A stretch of DNA of 6,667 nucleotides, taken from positions 1-6,667 of the forward strand of contig DJPQ01000038.1 of NCBI GenBank assembly GCA_002439805.1, read 5' to 3'. The DNA comes from Bacteroidales bacterium UBA6408 (GTDB lineage: Bacteria > Bacteroidota > Bacteroidia > Bacteroidales > UBA932). Shown here in pieces: positions 1-5,241 of this stretch (the stretch's first letter is position 1; the number at the start of each line of letters is the position of its first letter). The position numbers and the translations under genes are program-made. The notes beneath the pieces were generated by a model. The model searched no databases, was not told where the DNA came from, and was given only the letters and a program-made list of their open reading frames with translations.

Positions 1-393
1 CCTAACCCATGGGACGAGATTGAGGAGAAATACGGTGTCGGCACCGTAGTTGAGGCCAAGATAGCTGAACTTAAGGACAAATTCGCCGTTATCTCCCTTG
101 ATCCGGCAGTCGAGGCAATCTGCTTCAACAGGGAGCTTGTCAAGGAAGACGGCACCCAGCCGACCGTCGGCGAGACTCTGCCGTTCAAGGTTGTCGAGCT
201 CAAGCGCTCTATGAAGAGGGTTGTTCTTTCTCATGTGAAGACTTACGCCGAGGCTAAGGCCGAGCGGGTCGCCACTGAGGCTGACAACACCAAGAAGGCT
301 GTCAAGAAGATTAACTCAAACGTCGAGAAGACCACTCTCGGCGACATCGACGCTCTTGCCGCCCTCAAGGAGAAGTTCGAGAAAGGCGAGTAA
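1..393 (+). CDS. rpsA: 30S ribosomal protein S1, C-terminal part (5' end outside window)
   Basis: This is the last 130 residues of an open frame that enters from the left edge and stops with TAA at 391-393. It begins NPWDEIEEKYGVGTVVEAKI, which is the opening of an S1 (OB-fold) RNA-binding repeat. The repeat runs to about visible residue 76 (TLPFKVVELKRSMKRVVLS), and a Lys/Glu/Ala-rich tail follows (to EKFEKGE). The NPW(D)..EKY.VGTVVE pattern is typical of successive S1 repeats in bacterial ribosomal protein S1, and the charged tail is typical of Bacteroidetes versions. S1 binds mRNA on the 30S subunit and helps initiation, which matters in this phylum because most genes lack Shine-Dalgarno sequences. 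Only the final repeat and tail can be judged here. The next gene, rnz, starts 11 nt after the stop, so the two are probably cotranscribed. Confidence 0.9.
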   Translation, partial: PNPWDEIEEKYGVGTVVEAKIAELKDKFAVISLDPAVEAICFNRELVKEDGTQPTVGETLPFKVVELKRSMKRVVLSHVKTYAEAKAERVATEADNTKKAVKKINSNVEKTTLGDIDALAALKEKFEKGE

Positions 394-404
394 TTCCTCT
401 CCTG

Positions 405-1352
405 ATGAACTTTACACTGAATGTTCTGGGCACGGCATCGGCCAAGCCCTCGGCAAATAGGAATTCAAGCGCTCAGGTACTGGATGTACGTGGGCGCTTG
501 TTTTTGATTGACTGCGGGGAAGGCGCACAGCGTCAGTTCTGCCGTCAGCATCTTTCTTTCGAGCGCGTCGATGCGATTTTCATATCCCACATCCACGGCG
601 ACCACATCTTCGGCCTCTTCGGGCTGCTTTCTACCGTAGGGCTCGCGACCCGCAGGGCAAGCGTCCGGATATTCGGTCCGAGCTCGCTCGGCCCCGTGCT
701 GAAGTTTTTTCTCTCCTATTTCGGGGAGCAGCTCGGCATATCCATAGATTTCACGCCCGTCAAGACGAAGTCTCCCGAGGTGATTTTTGCGAACAAGTTC
801 ATGACAGTGGAGGCCTTCCCTCTGAACCACCGTATCGAGACTTACGGCTACCTGTTCCGCGAGAAACTTCCGCAGCTGAATGTCCGCAAGTCCGCTATCG
901 GGGAATATGGGTTGGGGATAGAGGAGATATGCTCGCTCAAGAACGGAGAGGATATCGTGCGCCTGAACGGTGACGGCGTTCCTGTGCAGCGGATTCCGAA
1001 CGCGGACGTGACTTTCCTGCCATACCGTCCGAGGTCGTTCGCCTATTGCAGCGACACGGCTCCGTTTCCGGAACTTTCTGAGTGGGTGATGGGGGCGGAT
1101 TTGCTCTATCACGAGACGACTTATATGGCAGATATGGAGAAGGAGGCTGCGGAACGCTATCATTCGACGACTCTTCAGGCGGCTCAATGCGCCCTCGAAG
1201 CCGGTGTCGGCAAACTTATTGCAGGCCACTATTCTTCGCGCTACCGTGACACAGCCCCGCTGCTCGCGGAACTCCGTTCGATATTCCCGAATTCTTTTGC
1301 GGCAAATGACGGCGATGTCTTCGATGTCCCGTTGGAAACATTCAAAAAATGA
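405..1352 (+). CDS. rnz: Ribonuclease Z (tRNA 3'-end processing endonuclease)
   Basis: A 315-residue metallo-beta-lactamase-fold protein of normal length for a short-form RNase Z. The enzyme cuts precursor tRNAs just after the discriminator base so that CCA can be added. The zinc ligand set is complete: HIHGDH at residues 62-67, His142 (PLNHR), Asp217 (YCSDTA) and His275 (AGHYSSRY). His253 lies in the RYHSTT motif characteristic of RNase Z. The stretch at about 152-180, between His142 and Asp217, fits the position of the flexible arm (exosite) that grips the tRNA elbow. The start ATG lies 11 nt after rpsA, with no Shine-Dalgarno sequence, as usual in Bacteroidetes. Its stop overlaps the next start as ATGA. 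A link to this window: both tRNA-Lys genes at 4650-4826 lack an encoded CCA, so they are the kind of substrate this enzyme acts on. The long minus-strand frame opposite this gene is a shadow. Confidence 0.96.
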   Translation: MNFTLNVLGTASAKPSANRNSSAQVLDVRGRLFLIDCGEGAQRQFCRQHLSFERVDAIFISHIHGDHIFGLFGLLSTVGLATRRASVRIFGPSSLGPVLKFFLSYFGEQLGISIDFTPVKTKSPEVIFANKFMTVEAFPLNHRIETYGYLFREKLPQLNVRKSAIGEYGLGIEEICSLKNGEDIVRLNGDGVPVQRIPNADVTFLPYRPRSFAYCSDTAPFPELSEWVMGADLLYHETTYMADMEKEAAERYHSTTLQAAQCALEAGVGKLIAGHYSSRYRDTAPLLAELRSIFPNSFAANDGDVFDVPLETFKK

Positions 1353-2389
1353 AGATGAGAAATAATATTTTTTTGACGTTCATGCTTTTTCTTCTCTGTC
1401 CGGTGACGATGTTTTCGGACGTCCGTTCGACGCAGGAGGAATACATCCGCAAATATTCCAAGACAGCGGTTTACGAGATGTATCGTTCAGGCATTCCTGC
1501 CAGCATAACCCTTGCTCAGGGGCTGCTCGAATCCGGGGCGGGGAAGTCCAGGCTTGCCGTAGAGGGCAACAACCATTTCGGGATAAAGTGTCATAACTGG
1601 GCAGGAAAGAGAATCTATGAGGACGACGACCGCAGGCACGAGTGCTTCCGGAAATACGGCTCGGCGGAGGAATCCTACCGGGACCATTCGGATTTCCTGC
1701 GCTATAAGGACCGCTACAAGTTTCTTTTCGACCTCGACCCGACGGACTACCGCGGCTGGGCATACGGCCTCAGGAAAGCCGGCTATGCGACAGACCCGAA
1801 CTATCCGAATAAGCTTGTCAAGCTCATTGAGGACTATAAACTCTATGAATTCGACACCAAGCCTTCAACCTATTCTGAAGGCGACTCTTCCGCATCGGCA
1901 AAACTCTCCAAAGGTGGCAGGAAGGACAGAAACGTGAAGAAGAAGCCGGGAAAGAAGGCTCAGGTCGCCCGTCCGGAATCTCCGTCGAAAATCGAAACCC
2001 CGAAGCCTCTGGATGAGCATCAGCGCGAGGAGTTCCATTTCAACCTTTCTCGCGAGATGTATTCGCTCAACGGCGTTCCGTTCGTCTATTCCGTCGAGGG
2101 TGAGACTTATGCGTCGATAGCGAAGGATTACAATCTCTTTCTTCGCGAGATACTGAAATTCAATGATTTGAAGACCTCGCGCGAACTTCTTCCCGGAACG
2201 GTGGTGTATCTTCAGCCGAAGAAATCCATGGCGGCGAAAGGACTGGAAAAGCATGTCTGGGAGGCGGGTGACAACCTCTGGTCCGTGTCGCAGAGATATG
2301 CCGTCAGGCTTTCTAAGCTGATGAAAATGAACGGGGTGAAGTCCGATTCTGACCTTGTCGAGGGGGATTTGATTACTCTGAGAAAATAA
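1349..2389 (+). CDS. Secreted N-acetylglucosaminidase (GH73-like) with two LysM domains
   Basis: A 346-residue exported peptidoglycan hydrolase. Residues 1-23 look like a Sec signal peptide (basic KMRNN, hydrophobic IFLTFMLFLLCPVTMF). Residues about 30-168 match the glucosaminidase domain: ITLAQGLLESGAGKSRLA carries the presumed catalytic Glu61, followed by NNHFGIKCH, then FRKYGSAEESYRDHSDFL and RKAGYATDPNYP. All of these are hallmark segments of the FlgJ/LytG-type family that cleaves GlcNAc-MurNAc bonds. A basic, low-complexity linker (about 170-235) leads to two LysM repeats, about 244-290 (YSVEGETYASIAKDYNL) and 301-345 (HVWEAGDNLWSVSQRYAV), which bind peptidoglycan. The ATG lies in the ATGA overlap with rnz, which supports this start over Met3. 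A lytic transglycosylase gene follows directly. The enzyme class is clear; the exact bond specificity and a gene name are not. Confidence 0.92.
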   Translation: MKMRNNIFLTFMLFLLCPVTMFSDVRSTQEEYIRKYSKTAVYEMYRSGIPASITLAQGLLESGAGKSRLAVEGNNHFGIKCHNWAGKRIYEDDDRRHECFRKYGSAEESYRDHSDFLRYKDRYKFLFDLDPTDYRGWAYGLRKAGYATDPNYPNKLVKLIEDYKLYEFDTKPSTYSEGDSSASAKLSKGGRKDRNVKKKPGKKAQVARPESPSKIETPKPLDEHQREEFHFNLSREMYSLNGVPFVYSVEGETYASIAKDYNLFLREILKFNDLKTSRELLPGTVVYLQPKKSMAAKGLEKHVWEAGDNLWSVSQRYAVRLSKLMKMNGVKSDSDLVEGDLITLRK

Positions 2390-2410
2390 TTTTTTTTGTA
2401 CATTTCAGAA

Positions 2411-2418
2411 TATATTTG
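2411..2418 (+). promoter_or_regulatory. Possible -7 box (TATATTTG) before mltG
   Basis: An exact match to the Bacteroidetes -7 element TAnnTTTG lies 22 nt after the stop of the glucosaminidase gene. No TTTG lies at the usual 19-21 nt upstream spacing, only a T-run, so the evidence is half a promoter. If used, transcription would start near 2425, just ahead of the ATG at 2430, which would exclude the GTG at 2418 as a start codon. Confidence 0.35.
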
Positions 2419-2429
2419 TGAACAGATAT

Positions 2430-3482
2430 ATGAGAAAGAAGAATATTATCCTTATTTGCGCCGCATCGCTTTCCGCCGTTATCCTTGTCGTCGGAATCGT
2501 GTTCGCGTCGCTCTGGTACATTGACAACCGGCGGCCGGGATTTGAAAAGGAGTTCGTGCTCTTTGTCTATCCGGACACCGAGTCTTCCAGGGTGCTTGAC
2601 GCGCTTTGTGAGGACGGGTGTGCAAAGAGCCGCTCCAGTCTGGAACGCTGTTTCCGTCGGATTGGAGTCGAGGAGAAGATGAAGCCGGGGCGCTACCCGA
2701 TAAGGAAAAGCTATCCTCCCGTGTATGTGGCGCGTATGCTCGCGTTCGGTTGGCAGGAACCGTGCTGCCTCACTCTTTCCGGAACCTTGAGGCAGAAAGG
2801 GCGAATTGCCCAGCGCATCGCCTCGCAGATGATGGTCGATTCGACATCGGTGATGAACGCCCTGAACGATGAAGTGTTTCTTTCGGAATATGGCTTCACT
2901 CCGGAGAATGTGTATGCTCTCATAATACCGGACAGCTATCAGATGTATTGGACTGCGAGTGTCAGGGAAATCTTTGACCGCTTCAAGAAGGAGTATGACG
3001 CTTTCTGGACTCCGGAGCGTATTCAGCTTGCGAAGGCCCAGGGACTTACTCCCCTGGAAGCCTCGGTGGTGGCTTCGATTGTAAGCGGTGAGACTTTGAA
3101 GGAGTTTGAGTTTCCGCTGATTGCCGGAGTTTATCTCAACCGTCTGCACAAGGGGATGAAGCTTCAGGCGGACCCGACAATCTGTTTCTGCTACGACTAT
3201 ACACTTAACAGGGTGTTGAAAAAGCATCTTCAGATTGACTCTCCGTATAATACATATAAGTATGCCGGACTTCCTCCGGCTCCGATTAATGTCCCCTCAA
3301 AGGCCTGCCTTGAGGCCGTGCTTCACCCTGATACGCATAACTACCTCTTTTTCTGCGCCAGTCCTGCCTTTGACGGAACTCATCGCTTTGCGGCGACATA
3401 TGCGGAGCACCAGCGGAATGCGCGGGAGTTTCAACGGGCTCTGACGGCGCGTCTTAAGGCAAAGGCTGCGGAGTCAAAATAA
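2430..3482 (+). CDS. mltG: Endolytic murein transglycosylase MltG (YceG-like)
   Basis: A 350-residue membrane-anchored enzyme that cuts nascent glycan strands in the periplasm and so helps set their length. Residues about 5-30 form one N-terminal transmembrane helix after a basic MRKKN start. The YceG-like domain follows: GRYPI near 87, a LysM-like part, then VVASIVSGETL with Glu221 aligned to the family's catalytic glutamate. Next come AGVYLNRLHKGMKLQADPTI (233-251), DSPYNTYKYAGLPPAPI (270-286) and GTHRFAATYAEH (316-327). The length is normal. In the family the residue two before the catalytic Glu is usually also acidic (VEKET); here it is Ser (VSGET). I chose ATG 2430. A GTG at 2418 would add four residues (MNRY) but overlaps a possible -7 promoter box. 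The gene follows a second glycan-strand hydrolase by 40 nt. Confidence 0.94.
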   Translation: MRKKNIILICAASLSAVILVVGIVFASLWYIDNRRPGFEKEFVLFVYPDTESSRVLDALCEDGCAKSRSSLERCFRRIGVEEKMKPGRYPIRKSYPPVYVARMLAFGWQEPCCLTLSGTLRQKGRIAQRIASQMMVDSTSVMNALNDEVFLSEYGFTPENVYALIIPDSYQMYWTASVREIFDRFKKEYDAFWTPERIQLAKAQGLTPLEASVVASIVSGETLKEFEFPLIAGVYLNRLHKGMKLQADPTICFCYDYTLNRVLKKHLQIDSPYNTYKYAGLPPAPINVPSKACLEAVLHPDTHNYLFFCASPAFDGTHRFAATYAEHQRNAREFQRALTARLKAKAAESK

Positions 3483-3487
3483 ATGCA

Positions 3488-3495
3488 TATATTTG
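3488..3495 (+). promoter_or_regulatory. Possible -7 box (TATATTTG) upstream of the guanylyltransferase gene
   Basis: An exact TAnnTTTG match lies 6 nt after the mltG stop and 68 nt before the next start codon. There is no TTTG or TTG at the expected distance upstream. The 81-nt gap and this box suggest that the guanylyltransferase gene can be transcribed separately from mltG, but the -33 half is not visible. Confidence 0.35.
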
Positions 3496-3563
3496 TGCGG
3501 TTATGCCGTGCTATATGTGCCTTAGACCACGGACTTTACTGATAACTTCTGAAATGACAGGTA

Positions 3564-4487
3564 ATGAAAGACAATGACACTCATGTTGTGATTATGGCCG
3601 GCGGCGTAGGCAGCCGTCTGTGGCCAATCAGCACTCCGGAGCGACCTAAGCAGTTCATTGATGTTCTCGGAGTGGGTAAATCATTGATACAGATGACAGC
3701 GGAGCGTTTCCTCCCCTCAGCTCCGATTGAAAACTTTTGGGTGGTGACTTCGGCTGAATATTCGGACATTGTGCACGAACAACTTCCCGGGATTCCGCCG
3801 GAACATGTCCTTCTTGAGCCGGCGGCTCGCAACACCGCTCCGTGCATCGCGTATGCATGCCGGAAGATTGCGCTGCATCACCCTGACGCGAATGTCGTGG
3901 TAACCCCGGCCGACGCATTGGTTACTGAGACAGCGAGGTTTGCGGAGGTCATTGAAAAGGCTCTTGACTTTACTGCGGATTCATCTTCGATAGTGACGGT
4001 TGGCATTATTCCGACACGACCTGACACGGGATATGGCTACATCAACGTGCCTGGTTTTGTTCACGGCCAATTGCTTAAGGTTCTTCAGTTTAAGGAAAAG
4101 CCTGATTTGGCTACGGCGGAAGGCTATCTGGCTTCAGGCAATTTTGTGTGGAATGCCGGAATATTTGTATGGAATGTCCGGACGATTAATTCTGAACTCC
4201 GTGCACACGCTCCGCAGATCATGTCCGTCATGGATCGTCTTGAACCTGAGTTCTATACCCCCGGAGAACAATCTGCCCTTGCAGAACTTTTCCCGACCTG
4301 CGACAAGATTTCCATTGACTATGCGGTGATGGAGAAATCACGCAATATTTATGTGATTGCCGAAAATCTTGGTTGGAGCGACCTCGGCAGCTGGCACTCG
4401 CTCCGTGAACAGCTGCTTGCAATGGGGCGTGTGCAGCAGATTGAGCATTGGGAAAAAGTGATTGCCGCATCCGTTCCTGAGAAATGA
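3564..4487 (+). CDS. manC: Mannose-1-phosphate guanylyltransferase, short C-terminus
   Basis: This protein joins GTP and mannose-1-phosphate to give GDP-mannose, the precursor of mannose- and fucose-containing surface glycans. The nucleotidyltransferase domain is intact: GGVGSRLWP (13-21) and PKQF (28-31) of the nucleotide-binding signature, EPAARNTAP (85-93), TPADA (114-118), DTGYGYI (154-160), FKEKP (176-180, sugar-phosphate site), NFVWNAGIFVW (193-203), DYAVMEKS (252-259) and GWSDLGSW (270-277). At 114-118 the common P-S/A-D-H motif reads PADA. The protein ends at residue 307, about 50 short of the roughly 355-360 usual in Bacteroidetes. After SDLGSW comes a non-standard tail (REQLLAMGRVQQIEHWEKV) where the C-terminal left-handed beta-helix segment is expected. 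Neither other plus-strand frame downstream restores that segment by eye. The activity call is confident for the catalytic domain; the symbol is by family only. Confidence 0.87.
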   Translation: MKDNDTHVVIMAGGVGSRLWPISTPERPKQFIDVLGVGKSLIQMTAERFLPSAPIENFWVVTSAEYSDIVHEQLPGIPPEHVLLEPAARNTAPCIAYACRKIALHHPDANVVVTPADALVTETARFAEVIEKALDFTADSSSIVTVGIIPTRPDTGYGYINVPGFVHGQLLKVLQFKEKPDLATAEGYLASGNFVWNAGIFVWNVRTINSELRAHAPQIMSVMDRLEPEFYTPGEQSALAELFPTCDKISIDYAVMEKSRNIYVIAENLGWSDLGSWHSLREQLLAMGRVQQIEHWEKVIAASVPEK

Positions 4488-4535
4488 TGGTGCATTCGGT
4501 AATCGTCAGATATATTGATGTTTAGCAATTTCCTC

Positions 4536-4572
4536 TTCTGAACAGTGAAAAAAGTTACAAAAAAGTTCAGAA
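4536..4572 (+). repeat. 8-bp inverted repeat upstream of the tRNA promoter
   Basis: TTCTGAAC (4536-4543) and GTTCAGAA (4565-4572) are perfect inverted repeats separated by 21 A-rich nucleotides. They follow the guanylyltransferase stop by about 50 nt. They could form a weak hairpin ending that transcript, although the only base run after it is A-rich and then TTT. They could also be a protein site or chance. Confidence 0.3.
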
Positions 4573-4575
4573 AAA
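4548..4575 (+). promoter_or_regulatory. Phased A-tracts (UP-element-like) upstream of the tRNA promoter
   Basis: Three A-tracts (4548-4553, 4559-4564, 4571-4575) have centres about 11 bp apart, close to one helical turn, and the last abuts the TTTG box at 4576. The first two belong to a near-repeat, AAAAAAGTTAC then AAAAAAGTTCAG. Such phased tracts bend DNA and commonly sit upstream of strong stable-RNA promoters, so an activating role here is an inference from position. Confidence 0.5.
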
Positions 4576-4607
4576 TTTGGCGGATTCAAACTAAAGTTAT
4601 ACCTTTG
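4576..4607 (+). promoter_or_regulatory. Promoter of the tRNA-Lys operon
   Basis: TTTG at 4576-4579, a 20-nt spacer and TACCTTTG at 4600-4607 match the Bacteroidetes primary sigma factor consensus (TTTG, 19-21 nt, TAnnTTTG) exactly. Transcription should start near 4613-4615, about 35 nt before the first tRNA. Confidence 0.85.
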
Positions 4608-4649
4608 CAATCCCAAATCAAAAGAGACACTAAGTTTGGGACGCGGTTC

Positions 4650-4722
4650 GATTCGTTAGCTCAGTTGGTAGAGCACAACACTTTTAATGTTGGGGTCTCG
4701 GGTTCGAGCCCCGAACGAATCA
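4650..4722 (+). tRNA. tRNA-Lys (anticodon UUU)
   Basis: A 73-nt cloverleaf with all stems paired: acceptor GATTCGT with ACGAATC, D arm GCTC-AGTTGGTA-GAGC, anticodon stem CAACA with TGTTG, loop CTTTTAA with anticodon TTT at 4683-4685, variable loop GGGTC, and T arm TCGGG-TTCGAGC-CCCGA. The discriminator base is A4722. CCA is not encoded, so RNase Z cleavage and CCA addition are needed. It is the first gene of a two-tRNA transcript. Confidence 0.97.
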
Positions 4723-4753
4723 CGAGATTTGACAGAAAGTTCAAAGACATATT

Positions 4754-4826
4754 GCTTCCTTAGCTCAGTTGGTAGAGCACGACACTCTTAATGTTGGGGT
4801 CTAGGGTTCGAGCCCCTAAGGGAGCA
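4754..4826 (+). tRNA. tRNA-Lys (anticodon CUU)
   Basis: A 73-nt cloverleaf: acceptor GCTTCCT with AGGGAGC (one T-G wobble), the same D arm as the upstream tRNA, anticodon stem CGACA with TGTTG (one G-T wobble), loop CTCTTAA with anticodon CTT at 4787-4789, and T arm TAGGG-TTCGAGC-CCCTA. The discriminator is A4826 and CCA is not encoded. The body is nearly identical to the UUU gene 31 nt upstream, differing mainly in the acceptor stem, the outer T-stem pair and the anticodon. This suggests an old tandem duplication that split the two lysine codons. Confidence 0.97.
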
Positions 4827-4827
4827 C

Positions 4828-4867
4828 AAGGAGACCGGAGTCTGAAAAGATTCCGGTCTCCTTTTTT
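4828..4867 (+). terminator. Intrinsic terminator of the tRNA operon
   Basis: AAGGAGACCGGA (4828-4839) pairs perfectly with TCCGGTCTCCTT (4852-4863). The stem continues inward as GTC/GAT with one G-T pair and is closed by a TGAAAA loop (4843-4848). A run of six T (4862-4867) follows. It begins one base after the discriminator of the second tRNA. Confidence 0.95.
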
Positions 4868-4868
4868 C

Positions 4869-4949
4869 ATTTGCATATTCTGTATAATTGCGGTATAATT
4901 GCCAAAAATGGTTGGTAAAAGCCTCGCAAGATATTGATAATATGCAAAT
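4869..4949. repeat. Direct 10-bp repeats enclosed by an 11-bp inverted repeat
   Basis: ATTTGCATATT (4869-4879) and AATATGCAAAT (4939-4949) form a perfect 11-bp inverted repeat with a 59-nt spacer. Inside it, GTATAATTGC occurs twice (4882-4891 and 4893-4902), one helical turn apart. The block begins directly after the tRNA terminator. It could be a regulator binding region, base pairing at the two ends of an RNA segment, or the remnant of an element end. The sequence does not decide between these. Confidence 0.45.
4870..4901 (+). promoter_or_regulatory. Candidate promoter after the tRNA terminator
   Basis: TTTG (4870-4873), 20 nt, then TATAATTG (4894-4901), which matches TAnnTTTG at five of the six fixed positions. 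Spacing is ideal. No protein gene follows closely, so if real it would drive the structured segment ending at 5177. Confidence 0.4.
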
Positions 4950-4977
4950 TGCTTAAATTAGATGAAAATATTTTAGT

Positions 4978-5004
4978 CAATTTGTGCCGGACATTCACAA
5001 ATTG
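4978..5004 (+). repeat. 9-bp hairpin CAATTTGTG / CACAAATTG
   Basis: CAATTTGTG (4978-4986) and CACAAATTG (4996-5004) are perfectly complementary around a 9-nt loop. There is no T-run after it, so it is not a terminator. It may be a structural element of the candidate RNA or an operator-like palindrome. Confidence 0.5.
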
Positions 5005-5123
5005 GCGGAAATATGCGGAGAGAAGGAGATTTTTGCGGGGGTCTCTGTTTTGTCTAACTTATTCATAATCAATTGCAAACTTTTGGCGATTATTGGCATT
5101 TTCGGCCATTTTTCGTTAATTTT

Positions 5124-5177
5124 GTCCCGTTACAGTTCCGGGACGGCGGAGAGTAACAATCTCTCCGCCAACTTTTT
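5124..5177 (+). terminator. Tandem hairpins with T-run, likely intrinsic terminator
   Basis: The first stem is GTCCCG (5124-5129) with CGGGAC (5139-5144). It is followed with no gap by GGCGGAGAG (5145-5153) pairing with CTCTCCGCC (5161-5169) around the loop TAACAAT. AAC and five T (5173-5177) come next. The second hairpin alone is a plausible terminator. No T-run exists on the minus-strand side, so it acts rightward. It must end a transcript that began after the tRNA terminator, or catch read-through. Confidence 0.65.
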
Positions 5178-5183
5178 AGGGCA

Positions 5184-5214
5184 TTTGTAACATCATTGTT
5201 TATGCTTATTTTTG
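5184..5214 (+). promoter_or_regulatory. Promoter of the membrane protein gene
   Basis: TTTG at 5184-5187, 19 nt, then TATTTTTG at 5207-5214 match the Bacteroidetes consensus exactly. Transcription should begin near 5220-5222, leaving a leader of about 20 nt before the ATG at 5242. It lies only 6 nt after the preceding terminator T-run. Confidence 0.7.
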
Positions 5215-5241
5215 TCATAAATTCATAAAAATTGTTGCATT

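Larger units (their letters stand above)
4908..5177 (+). ncRNA. Candidate structured small RNA (no convincing gene in 4868-5241)
   Basis: This covers the longest stretch without a recognisable protein gene. It starts after a candidate promoter, contains a perfect 9-bp hairpin (4978-5004), and ends in two abutting hairpins with a T-run (5124-5177). A separate good promoter for the next gene follows at 5184-5214, so this segment is bracketed by its own signals. A GTG-started frame of 68 codons (4984-5190) exists, but both terminal hairpins lie inside it, its start lies inside another hairpin and its protein resembles nothing I know, so I treat it as accidental. I do not recognise the segment as 6S RNA, tmRNA, SRP RNA or RNase P RNA. 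It could instead be a degenerate remnant of an element. Confidence 0.3.

Noticed and set aside
465..1229. Long minus-strand open frame of 254 codons opposite ribonuclease Z
   Set aside because: It lies wholly within rnz, whose complete zinc ligand set and normal length make the plus strand coding. The minus-strand protein is Arg/Pro/His-rich, as expected for an antisense shadow.
2373..3227. Minus-strand open frame of 284 codons opposite mltG
   Set aside because: It overlaps the conserved MltG motifs almost completely and has no recognisable domain of its own.
4984..5190. GTG-started frame of 68 codons with a hydrophobic stretch
   Set aside because: Its start lies inside a perfect hairpin and its 3' part contains the tandem terminator hairpins and the -33 box of the next promoter. 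The start is GTG and the protein resembles no known family. AT-rich noncoding DNA often gives such hydrophobic frames.
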